Shown here: piece after piece, positions 39,441 through 51,038 of the stretch
Numbering within the stretch: position 1 is the stretch's first letter
How the letters are laid out: every line of letters begins with the position of its first letter
Assembly: GCA_013396525.1 (NCBI GenBank)
Contig: VWYX01000397.1
Span: 62,001-126,000, forward strand
Origin: Chaetorhynchus papuensis
Taxonomy: Eukaryota; Chordata; Aves; Passeriformes; Rhipiduridae
DNA: 64,000 nt
Direction: 5' to 3'
Program-made: the position numbers and the translations under genes
The notes under the pieces: model-generated
Database searches by the model: none
The model's input: the letters and a program-made list of their open reading frames with translations, nothing else
Told to the model about the DNA's origin: nothing

Positions 39441-42400
39441 TGTGTTATTGAAAGGGAGTGATCTTTATATCACAAACACACAAAATGTTTCTTGATGATA
39501 TTCTGAACTTCTGTGTGTGTTCCAGTTACATATGAGGGAAAAAACTTCACCTTTGTTTGAGGAAAGACTTCACCTTTCGAGCTGAATGCAAGTTTACTGT
39601 GAAAACAGGAAGTCAAATTGATCTCTGCTACTATTGCATATTTAATCAGAATGGAAACAGAGTCAGTTCTGATTACACAGGATTTTATCTATTTGCTACA
39701 TTCCAATTCCATTTCATATTGGAGTTCTTAAATTGGAATCATTCAGTGTAAATGTTATGTACTCCAAGAAATAGTAACGAGACTGAAAATATAAGTCATA
39801 CAATAAAAAAAGGAGTATTATTGGGAAAAGTAAATATACTTCTCTTATAGGGAGAGACAGGAAATCTTTGTTTATCTTGCTTGGTGGACTCAGTTCCAAA
39901 CAGTGCACAGAGTAAAAAGAAAATGTCATTGAGCATGAGGCTGAGCCTTCACAAGATGTATAGACACTCTCTTAGGAAATGAGGGGACAGAGGAGTGGTC
40001 CCCCTTCCTTTGGAATCAGTGGCTGGTGACACCTAAGGCAGAATACAAACTGTTAAATGAGATGCCAGGCACCAGTACCTTAGTGGTAGCACTCACTCTG
40101 TGAGCTGTGCAGCAGGCAGAATCAGATAAAAAGTTGCTAGGAAAGGTCTAGAAGTATATCAAGAGGTGCCAAGGTAAGAGAGTTAATTTACTGGGAAATG
40201 TTTCACTGAATAGATTAAGTCCTCCTCCTTTGCTGTTTCCACTTCTTCTAAAGCAAAACCAAATATGACTGCTAGTCCTTAAAATTAAAAGATGTCAGGG
40301 AAATCACATACAGAAAAGCCTACTGTTTGGATGAGCTACCTTCAGTTTTAAGATCAAGAAGTTTAATGTAGTTGCTGGAGGGGGTTGCTTTTGTTTTTCA
40401 AATGCAGAACATAGGAATGGCTATAGCAATTCAGACCAGACTTGATGCAAATACTTGGCACTCTCTTGGAACAGTTATCTGCAGGAAAAGGCGCGATTTT
40501 AGTCTTGCTTCCCTAGAATAGTATCCTGGCCACCGATAATGTGTGATTCAGGAGTTTTCTGAGAAAATTGCCATCTCTTCGTTAAGAAGTTATGAGTTGT
40601 TTTTTGATCTATGAACTAGTCCAATTTAACTGCATGTATTTGTGAACTTTTAGCATTCATAACATCCCCTGGCAAGACATCTCACACCTACTTTGCACAA
40701 TGTGAAGTATTCTAGAGCAAGCGAAAGGTAGTGTTTTTTCTTTCAGTGGATAATTACGTTGTCACCAGATGCTGTGGTTGTCAAAGTGGAGGTTCCAAGA
40801 GCAGTTGTACAAACTCATGGAAAGAAAATCCAGCTACAGCGATTAAATGCAAAAATATAAAAGCTGACTTTTAAAGTACCTGAATTGCAGATACTTGAAA
40901 ACAGAGAGAAACCTCAGGGGAAGCATGTCCTGCCCATACAAAACAGGCAGAGTTTGCTAACTTGATTGGCATTTTTTGTAGTTCTGAGCAGTTGTCTATA
41001 TGTTCTTCACTGAATTGCCTGTATTTATTGAAGACTTTGAAGAAGTCAATGAAAATTAAATTAAAATAATTGTTGGTGTTCTTCATCTCTTAGCTCCATT
41101 TGAGCTGATGTTGTAACACAGTTTCTAAGCAAGGTTTTGCAGAGGATAGGAATAAGGCTTTGTACCTTTGTTCTCTCTGTTCAAAGAAGTGTCTTTATAT
41201 ATTTATGAGCATTTAGGGCAGAGTGCTGCTGAAAGCTCTCATATCACTCGATAAAGTTGGATATTTTATTATGCAGATGACAGCTGTTTGTTAGTCCCTC
41301 TTTTCATAAAGGCTCTCTAACATCAATTGTCAGTAGCTCAATAGACACCAAAATAGTTCCTCATGTTTGCTTTTACTCAGAAAAAGTATGGTTGTGCCAG
41401 AACACAGCTTACTGGGGAACAGTTCAGCATAGCTATCCAACAGCTAAAAATCTAAACATAATCACACATGTGACCAGCGTATCCATCCCTACAATGTTCC
41501 TTGCTGTGCAACTCTAACAAGATCAGTTAAATTGCGAGTATCTGCTGTTGTGCTAGCCCTGTAATTACTCAAAACTGTCAATGTTATGGAGTTGGCAAAA
41601 TTTTTATGTATGAGAGCCATCCAAATTTCTGGTCTGTGCACCAAGAATTTGCAGTGTGTTATGTTTATGGCCATGAGCATTTCAGTGCACACCCTGGTGC
41701 CTCTTTCACTGTCTGCCAGACAGGCTTCCTGGCAGCCAACAACCCTCGCAGGTCAGTCCTGATGCTTCTCCTGACTCCAATGATGTGTGGCCTTCACATG
41801 GGACATCCTTCTCTCAGCTGCAGAGAGCCTTTGGGTAGATTGGAGGTCTCTCCTGTGAATTTAGCTGCTGTGCTGTTCTCTCCAGAAATGTTTCTTTTCC
41901 TTGTGCACCCCTAATGTCTCTGGCAGTTCTTCCTCCCTGTGCATTTGGATCCTTTTCTCAGTGGAGGATTATAGTTTTTATTTGTCAGCCTCTCCTCTGA
42001 AGAGGATTCAGGAAGGTTAACACCTCAATCCACAAATTCCTTTGACTCGTCTCCTATGCAACAGTTCATCTGGCTATTTTTCCTAATTAAAATAGGTGGC
42101 TCTATGCACACTTTGTCAGGTGCCAGCTGGGATATTAAGCTGTCTTTGTCACAGCAAGAGGCAGGACACTTCACAAACCTTTGCTTAGTGATTTGGTTGT
42201 ATTTTTCCTTTGTGCATCTCCCAGGTAATCTGTATCAAGTCAGTATGCTACGAGATACACTTAATGTAATTATTTCATTAATATGTATGTTTGCTATTTA
42301 TATTTGGCTTATTGCTGCCTTTTGGCTGAGACTAAGCACAACAATTAATGTGTTTGGGGTAGGTAGTACTCAGCCCCTTCTCCTGAAGAAAATTGTGATA

Positions 42401-45049
42401 AGTAACAAAACACATATATTTGAAATTCTACTTTGGGTAAATGTAGTGCAACCATGGTCAGTGTTTCAATGGGCAGTCAAGTTCAGGGGAAGAGCACAGC
42501 TGCCTGGTTTTATATATGGGTTGAAAGTGAGCTGACGGCAGTTCAGCTCAGTGAAGTACACATTTTGTTGATAATTGAGGCAAAAGACCAAAACTTGGCA
42601 GTAAAAGCAGTGTTGGCTCCTTCAGGTTATATTTTTCATCATATAAGTTTGTGACTTTTTATTAGGGATTCTTTCCCCTTCATTGCTCTCTGTCATGCTC
42701 CAATTAGTAAGACAGTCAGCTTCATGTCATCCACATGTGGCCAGGACTTTCTAGCCTTTGCTTTTTAATGTGGATTTTGGTCCTTTCTTGTATTGTAAAT
42801 AGCTTGCTGTAAAGGGTTGTTCCTGTACCTAGCTGGAGTCACTTGTAGACAGTAATTCAAGAAGTCCTTTGATATGATAGGAATGGGATATGATATGATG
42901 GGAATTTCAGTGATTGCTGTCTTTCAACAGCACTGCCCTCTTTTAGGGTTACATATGTAGGGTTTTGAAATTGAAGACGACGAGCAGCAATGGTGGCCAC
43001 CTGGGATTTCTGAAAAAGTACAGCTGTTCAGAGGGCTTCAGGAGCTCACTAAGGATACATTGCTCAGACTAGAGGCAGGAGGAAACCTTTGCTACTGCCT
43101 GTCTGTCTGGCTTGGTAGGGCTATTATTTTTATCTGAATGTTTATTCTTTAATGCTTTTGACAGACTGTTCTGTTGCTTGCAGGGAAGAATGTTATACAC
43201 AGTGTATGTTGTGAAATGTGACATTAAACAAATGTGAAAATCTGCTTTCTCCCATCTTTCTCATTTTTCCTTTCATTTCTGTCCAGTTGTGGCCAGCCAC
43301 AGTATGAAGGTCTTATTCTTTGTCTCTGAGACATACTTTGACTATTGGAAAGGTTTTGCTCAAGGAGTAGGCAGAGTCTGCTATAATTATTCATGGTGGC
43401 CTAGAAGAGAGAGAACTGAGACTGGTCAGGAGGAAAGTACAAAGGTGAGAACATGGTAGGCTTTTCACTGGATCACGTCAAAGAGAAGCCCAGGTGTTGT
43501 TGTAGGTACTTTTGATCGATCGGTGCTATATCTTGGTGGTATGAACCTTTCATTTTGGTAGAGATGAACAAGTATTTGGCACACCTTCCCAAGAGAATTG
43601 TGTGACTGAAAAAGGGTTGTTGTCATACTGGTATATTCATAACCATGAAAAAGATCAAATAAGAAATAAAGACCTTATACTAACCCCAATTCTGCACCTC
43701 CCAGCAAGTCAACCTACTGGGACCCATAACTGCTTAAGTTTACTGCAGTGAGAAACATTTTGCAGTTAAAAATGCATCAGTGTTTTGTGATGTAAGGGTG
43801 GGTTTTAGTGTGAATTTTACTTCCGATAACATGCCATAAGTCTTTATTGTTTAGAATGCAGAATTTTATTTATCCATAACTTTTCACAGGCCCTTCACAG
43901 ACTGCAACTTTGGAGTTATTTTACTATTAACAAAATTTTTATTTCATTTATGGCTTGTACTCTTCTCAAAATGCTACTTAGTGATACTTTTTAAATGTGA
44001 CCTAATAAAAAAAAGAAAAAATAATTACATTAACTGGTTTTAAGTTGGTATGAAAACCAATTCAACAATCTCTTCTGCTGCAGCTTCAAATGATAAGGTG
44101 GATGAGGGAAAAGACTTGGCTAAATGTCAATTAAGTGAAGATACCTAAAGCTCTATTGTCCGTGGTTGCTTATAAATCCAAGAAGTAGCTGAGCCTTTTA
44201 GTTGCACTTGGAATAAACTGGGCTTTAACTAGGGAGTGAAGGAGTAAGAATGGAGGATGCTTCTTTTTCCAATGATCACAGTCTTAATTCCCTCACAATG
44301 TGAGCTTGCCACCAACACATCAAACTAATAGGGGAGCCTCTGCCATACTGAGTGGTTTTGGGTTTTTTTCTGCATTAAGAATGAAAAGTGTGGGGCTATA
44401 TTATGCAATTTAAAAGTGTCTATGCATTAAATATCTGTATCCTTTTGAATAAGTGGGAGCAATGATGCTATTCTTGCAGATAGAATGCAAATATAATTTT
44501 TTTTCTTTTAGCATATTAATTCAGTAAGGAGATTAATATAAGCTTCCAAACTTCTTAGTCAAAATCTTTATTCTCTCTGCAGAATGCAGTACAATTACTA
44601 CTTGGATGCTGATAGTAAATGAGCTGTTTTATTGAATAGTCATAATAAAATATTGGAGGCTGGTGTTTGATAGTCCTTATGAAGAGTACATTCAAGGAAC
44701 ACTTTGTAGAAGAGGCAAAAGAGGGCAGAAAACTTTTGTTTCAAGAAGAGAAAGAAGTGGCTTTTAGTGGAGCAGTGGCAGCTGCTATTACAGTCTGTTG
44801 GCACTCCTAACTTCCACTATGGTTTGGAATCAAATTCTTACCTTCAGGCACATAATTTATTAATACTCTGTTGCAAGCTTAGGAATTAGGGTTATTATGA
44901 ATGATTAATACTACTTTATTCAAGGATTGATATATCTTTTGCAATACTGACTAGCATGAGCCTTTTTTCCCCTAATTTTCAGTCCTGGTCTCAGTTTACA
45001 GTAAAATTCTTTACACCGGAAATAATGATCAAACTAATTATCAGGGAAG
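39441..45049. other. Unique intronic DNA, no gene recognised
   Basis: AT-rich, with a small imperfect GATATGAT tandem at 42871-42905 and a 159-codon open frame at 42056-42535 rich in hydrophobic residues that I do not recognise. No supported exon. Confidence 0.6.
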
Positions 45050-45125
45050 CCAAGAACAGGTCAGGTTAGAAGGACCTCAGAATGTTGTCTAGCCCAGCCT
45101 TCCGCTCAAAGCTGTGTGAGCTGAG
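45050..45125 (-). mobile_element. CR1 LINE 3' end fragment just upstream of the GABBR2 exon
   Basis: CAGGTCAGGTTAGAAGGACC, TCTAGCCCAGCC and CGCTCAAAGC correspond to the minus-strand 3' terminus of CR1. About 75 bp is recognisable, ending 567 bp before the exon. Confidence 0.85.
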
Positions 45126-45666
45126 AGCAGAACAATTAATTCTTTACACTTAAGAAATATATTTTATTATCTTTTGAAGGCTTTGTGTTATCCTTCTGAA
45201 TGACAGGTTCTCTGCTATATATTTTTGCACAGAATACTGAGGTTGGACTTTACGTAGAAGTTCTGTAGGAGTCTTCATTAGAGACAGAACTTTTTTTACA
45301 GAGACCATCAGTAGTGTCAAACTTTCCTCCAGCTGTGGAAGCCCTGCTGACAATCTGGTGTTACATTCCAAATTTTGCTTTGGGAAATGGTAGCTCTGAA
45401 TGCAGAAAAGATTTTGGTCAGCCATTTTTTGCTGCACTTTGTTATTATTTGTCAAATGGAGGTATCAAAATTCTGGTTTTGTACAATGCAAGGAAGCATT
45501 TTGTTGTTCTTTTACTATGGCACATTAGGGGGCCAGAAGAGAGTTCTCTAATTTTTCAAGTTTAGGTCTTATGTTTATATCTGTGGAACCCCTGATTTTT
45601 TTCCCTGCCCAACTGCCCAATAGTTTATTTCCTAGTTAATAATTTTATTTGTGACATTGAACATTG

Positions 45667-45691
45667 TCTCTCTCTCTTTTTTTTTTTCCAG
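45667..45691 (+). promoter_or_regulatory. GABBR2: 3' splice site (polypyrimidine tract plus AG) of the GABBR2 exon
   Basis: An uninterrupted 23-nt run of C and T (45667-45689) is followed directly by AG at 45690-45691, and the GABBR2 reading frame opens at the next base. This is a strong vertebrate acceptor. A possible but unproven branch point is the A of GTGAC at 45654, about 37 nt before the exon. Confidence 0.93.
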
Positions 45692-45829
45692 TGTGACAAT
45701 GCAAAAGGACTCAAAGCCTTCTACGATGCAATAAAATATGGACCTAATCATCTGATGGTTTTTGGTGGTGTATGTGCAACAGTTACTTCTATCATTGCCG
45801 AATCTCTAAAGGGATGGAATTTGGTTCAG
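45692..45829 (+). CDS. GABBR2: Internal coding exon of GABA-B receptor subunit 2 (partial gene)
   Basis: This exon encodes part of GABA-B receptor subunit 2, the class C GPCR subunit that pairs with GABBR1, lets it reach the cell surface and couples to Gi/o. Only the first frame is open throughout; the other two hit stops. The 46 residues begin CDNAKGLKAFYDAIKYGPNH, continue through VFGGVC and end in GWNLVQ. I recognise this as the LB1 lobe of the extracellular Venus-flytrap domain, human residues about 108-153. Residues 1 and 28 of the exon are cysteines spaced like human Cys108 and Cys135, a known disulfide pair. No glycosylation sequon or membrane segment lies here. From memory of the human protein, the two residues after Cys135 are Pro-Ser where this exon has Ala-Thr, and a Gln before GWNLVQ is Lys here. 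Length is a multiple of three with phase-0 borders on both sides. It is probably exon 2, from recalled gene structure. No frameshift or stop suggests a pseudogene, and the intact splice sites argue against a retrocopy. Confidence 0.96.
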
Positions 45830-45835
45830 GTAAGG
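45827..45835 (+). promoter_or_regulatory. GABBR2: 5' splice site of the GABBR2 exon
   Basis: The exon ends in the complete codon CAG and the intron begins GTAAGG. This differs from the vertebrate donor consensus CAG|GTAAGT only at intron position 6, so it should be an efficient donor. The cut falls between codons (phase 0). Confidence 0.93.
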
Positions 45836-48800
45836 CATGGAATGGAATATATTCTAATGCTGACTGTCTTGTATCTCTGGATCTTTTTTTAAAATTTAGA
45901 AACTTAAGTTTGATGCTTTTAAAGCTTAGCTTTAAAGCTGGATTTTAAGGCTTGGCATTTTGTTGTACTCAAAAATGCCTTTGAGTTTGGGGCAGCAGCC
46001 ATCTGTCTCAGTAGGCTAATCAAATAAAAATAATGAGTCTCGAAAAGCAATCTAGGTGAAATCAAGTTCAGGCATGGTAGGGGGGCAAACATAGGACTTT
46101 TGAAAAGTTAGATGAAACAACTCATCAGGCCTTAAATTATGGTACTTCAGGGTATTTACTCGGTCTGTACTCAGTCACAGTGCAGTAATTACTATGGACT
46201 TTGAAAGTGCTGGAAGTGCATAAATTCTAAACAGTGACTGGGTTTGTGTCTCAGTATTTAACTCACGAAGCACATTTTTTCCCAGTCGTTCTTCTTTCTG
46301 ACTTTCTCAAAGGTCAAGTTTGTGGAAAGGTTTCCTCTGCTGAGGAATCAGAATTTATTAATACTAATCTCTAAAATGCAGATGATAACAGCATGATTTT
46401 CTTCATTTATTCAATCATCTGACTAGTGATAGTTTTCAGATGGATGGCTTCCCACATAGCCATTGAGTTTTGCTTTTCTGATGTGGAAATACCCTGGCTT
46501 TCTACTCAATATTCATATTGCCAAAAAATACTCCTGTATATTTGTTTTTCTTAAAAAACCCGAATTATTCTGTAGCAAAATAAAAAAAATAATATATATC
46601 TATAACAATTACCTGAAGTTACAGTTACAAACAGGCTCCTCTTTTCCACCTGGAACACTCACTGAGAGTAGTGCAGCAAGAACAAATGAAGCATAATTAA
46701 GTTTGTGAAGAAGATGATGATCAGAGTACAAATGGGAAAATCTTAGGAGGATAATTAAAGTAGCTTGTTAACTGTGGTTGCCGTGCTTGTCAGATCAGAT
46801 CTTTTTTTATTCTGCTTCAGGATTTTTTTCTGATATGAAAAACAGTTCTTCTGTGGAAACCAAATAATAGTGTGTCTCTGGGGAGAATGGAGAAAGTAAC
46901 AGAAAGCTTGATACTAGCCTTTAACACTGTAGAAAATGGCCTATTTCATGACCTATAATGAAGTGTGTGGATGGAGCTCCGTTTTTCTTTTTTTTAATTT
47001 GTCACAGGAAATATGATGTAGGATGTTTTAAATAGCAGGATTTCATTGTGCTAAAAATCTTTTCATTTTCAAGTTCTGCCTGATACAATCTGGAAATCAA
47101 TTTGTTCATGAAGTTGCTCAGTCTAAGGAAGGGTTTTAGAAAGCTTTTAAATTCCTGAATTTGTCAATGTATGTGTTCAATTATAGAATGATATGAAGTA
47201 TTGCTACCGGAGAGCATTTATTTCTCTGTGTTTAACCACTATGGCTGTGATGATGTCTTAAACATTATTTATGATATCAGTACATCAAGGTATTCTTGAC
47301 TGCTTGGGCTTAGTATCCTGTTGGCACTAGATAAATCCTCACATGGCAAAACTGCACTTCATGTCAGGTTTTTATATATTGATTGACTGAATGATGAAAA
47401 AACACAAAAAACAGCATGGCTGGGAAGTGTGGCAAGGCTTAGTGGATGTATAGCAGTAATGGCACAAATCTGAATATTGTTTGTGAAGGTGTTGTGTCAC
47501 ATGGTGACAGCGATGTGTGTATCTGCAAATCAGCAGACGTAGCGTGTATAAGGTAGCAGGGAAACGGAGTACAAATCCTTCCATTCCTCAGGATCCACTG
47601 TCATATGTGTCTCTGATTAAAAGTATAGCTTGAGTAGAAGGAGAAGATAGAAATCTGTAATTCTCAGAAGTGGAGCAATAATATTCAGCCTGATAAAATA
47701 CAAGGCTGTCCTCTCTCAAAACTTGAAACTTCACCTCAGGGAATCACAGCAAACTCACGTAAATTGTTTTATGAAATCGTGATGATGATGAAGTAATTTC
47801 ATGTTTCAGTCAGGAAGAGGGAAAACAGTATACAGACAAAAACTAACCTGACATTGTATTATTGAATAGAAGATTTGCATTTGGATGTCTGACTCCAAAG
47901 CTTTGTCCCTGTCCTTGTGCCTCCAGTTGTGAAAACAAAGCTCTTAACTCTAGCAGGAACATTTGATTTGATTTACACAGGTGTCATGAGGTTCAGCAAA
48001 GTGATGACTCTCTTACATGCAAGAGAAATGCAGGATGATACTGATAGTCTTGGGAAAAATAGGGATGAAAGAAAAATAACAGAATATAACAAAAAAAAAA
48101 ATTACTTTCCTGAGCAAATACAATATGAGGCTTGCTGACTGCAAAACCTTTCTGAAAGCCTTTTAGCCCTGATTTCCAAGTTACTGGGTGACTGCTTTTC
48201 CTCTGTTCGGATAATTTTTACTTTTCTGCCTCTTCTCTATTCTCTACACTAAGAAGCTGCCAAAACCAAACAGTGAAACAAAAAGCCAAGAGTATAAATA
48301 TGCTGGAATTTTTCATATTCCATTTGCTACTCAGGCAATTATAGTAGTGATGAGGGAGGGGAAGGAAATAGATTCTTGCCAGGCAACTTCAGTCTCTACA
48401 CTCCTTACTGTATGCTTTTGATAATGATACTCTCTTTTACTTAAGTGGTTAAATCAGGTCACTGACGGTCTGCAACAATGTAAAATAGAGAAGATTACAG
48501 AGGCTGAGAAGAGTCTCAGTCTGAAGGTGCCATGTCTTATTTCCATGCTGTATCAAAAAACAGGTACTTTTCCTTCTCCATCTTGACAAATTCCGATTTA
48601 GTTATGATCAGCAGCAGAAAGGGAATTTGTGTTCTCAATTAGCTGCCTTCAACTGCTGGCTGATTTAATTATCTCTTACTGTAACAAAATTAATTATTTT
48701 TTAATGGAGCATTTTATATCTGTGAAAGAAGCAAGTTGTTTTAGTCTGCAAAGACTTATGTCATCCTGAAGGACTTTCACTGAGGTACGCTAGGTGACAC

Positions 48801-50971
48801 AACTTGGAAAATGCCTTTTGAACACGTATTCTTAGTAGGACAAGTGCAGGCACCCATTCCTTAGCCTCTCAAATTAAAAGCCTCTCCGTGGGTAACCTCT
48901 GTGTGCCAACAGTCCTTTGTTGAATGACAGTGTGAATATGGGCTGGAGGCTGCATGAGCGTCTTTGATCTCCAGGCTGTGGTGTGGAATCAGTTTGAACC
49001 TTTGGTGTTTTAGTTTAAAAGTGCCAGTGATATCCTGTGCCTTTGAGAGTGGGCCTTAAAGGCATAATACTGGGCAGTTGCTGTTCTGTAGGGAGCATAC
49101 ATCAATGTCAAATTCTTCCAGATTAATCTTATCCCCATTCTCTTTCAATGTGTATTCAAGGCAATCAAACAGAGTGAAGAAGAATCATGAATAGTATCTC
49201 TTAATGTCTTGCAAAAGAAAAGATATGTATTTTTATTCTGTACACCGAAGCATTCCTGCTGGTATGTAGTTAGTGTAAAACAAAGGAGACAGTTAGCTGT
49301 TCAGTCTTTCTCTTCTGTTTCAGGATATCCATCAGCTGTTATCTCCATGTGAATTGCTTATGGTGACAAAAGTGTCTATTTTATATAGATTGCTGTTTCT
49401 CCTGTTTTTCATTGTCCTCTCTCACTTTTCCTAATTGTTATATAACATAAACATTTAATCAGCATGAGGATTTTGACCACACTGGTCATCTCTCTTAATC
49501 TGTGGAACTTCATCTCAACTTTCAGAGATTTGTCTTTTTCTTTCATTGTGCCAGACATTCTCTTACAGCCTGCTTCATTTAGAATTTCATTTAATGCTGG
49601 AAATAAGCCTCTGCCAGGAACAGAGCATAAATGTTTTTGCTTCCTTGGAATATCCTCTGTTTCCACATATTTTATGTAATCTAGTCATAACTGCTGACTT
49701 CTAGGCAAGTAACTCCAGGCAATACAGTGATTAGATCGTAATGGCATTCAAAACTGAGGAAACTTATTTTGGATTCAGCATCTCATGTTGGAAAGTTTTC
49801 TAACAAAATTATAGGTGCCCTAATGAGGATGCATTACTTCTCACTCTTGGGCACATTAATATAGGATGAGTTCCTGTGTTAGAAAGGGATGTTGGAACGG
49901 GAAAACTCCTGATTCTCCAGATCATGTGATTGGATATTAAAGAGCCTACCCTGAGATTTGTTCTATTGTCCCAGAGATCCATAGGTATTGAAGTTCCCAT
50001 CTCTGAATTACTGAAAACGCTGCTGGTGTTTAGGAAATTCAGTGATGTTTCTAGCTTTTGGTTTCCTTCTGAAACAAGGCTGATGTGATTGCACTGTCAG
50101 TTCCCCCTAGAAATTTCTGACCACTGGGAAATCACAACCCAATTTTAACAAAGGATTTCCCAAACATTAACTTCTATACATTTATGTGCAATTGAGCTTC
50201 TGTGGACAGGGATCCATAGGAATGAAGGAGAGGCTGCAACATGAGCACAGAGAACTTAGGGACAGCCGTGCTGTGTGGTTTTCCATGTTCAGCTGCTGTT
50301 ACAGAAAGGGGACCGACTGCATTGAGAAGATTGTTAAAAAACAGCAGAAAAAAATTTGAGAAAACACAGAGGAAGGGTGAAACCCAGAGGGGTATGAAGT
50401 AGGAGCCGAGGTATGTGTTTGTGTGTGTGTTTGTAGAAGCCTAGGACACATGCATTTGTAAGAAACCAGGCTTTATTAGGTGTCTGTTGCTCATCAAAAT
50501 TCTTGTTAATACTGAACTTCACAGCTATGTTCAGGTTAAAATAGTGGGGTTTAACACAGAAGTACTGCAAGTCACCACAGAAATTTCTATACTGGCCACG
50601 GAATCAAATTTCTTCTTGTTAATATCTGAATTTTCTAAACCTTTATACTTGTTACCTGGAGCTCCAGCACGGACACATAAACATTTGATGAAAGAATGTG
50701 GTGTTTTCTTTTCTTTTTTAGCTTTCTTCATTCTGTTTATTCCAGTACAGAGAGTTTGTGCTACTTTTGCTTCCACTGCACAATTTCCACGCATTATTAG
50801 TTTGAGTAATGAAAAGGGCATTTAAACTAGTTTTGGCTAAGAAGATTAGCTAATTCTATCTATGTGATGCAGGCAGTCCCTCTTGAAGAGGGCTTTTTCC
50901 CACTGGAATATGACCCAATGCACCAAAAAACGAGAATCTTTGCTTTTTTGCCCCATAATTCACTATTGTAA

Positions 50972-51038
50972 TCTTCTTTTTTTCTTCTTCTTCATTTTCT
51001 TCTTTTTTCTTTGCTTTTCTGGTTTTCCTTTTTCTCCT
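50972..51038. repeat. Pyrimidine-rich low-complexity tract
   Basis: TTC and CTT units over about 67 bp with only a few purines. No coding frame with a proper AG boundary follows, so it is not called as a splice acceptor. Confidence 0.75.

Larger units (their letters stand above)
1..45691 (+). other. GABBR2: GABBR2 intron upstream of the exon (5' part outside the window)
   Basis: All sequence before the exon is read as one intron. I looked for the preceding GABBR2 exon, which carries the signal peptide and the first part of the flytrap domain and is GC-rich in mammals, and saw no stretch encoding it. No other exon with a recognisable protein and flanking splice sites was found on either strand. 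The intron is therefore at least 45,691 bp. A nested gene or noncoding transcript cannot be excluded by reading alone. Confidence 0.8.

Noticed and set aside
42056..42535. 159-codon plus-strand open frame rich in Leu, Ile and Phe, with possible membrane-like segments
   Set aside because: Hydrophobic composition is expected from T-rich DNA; no known family, no splice or promoter context, and a frame of this length is not improbable in 64 kb.
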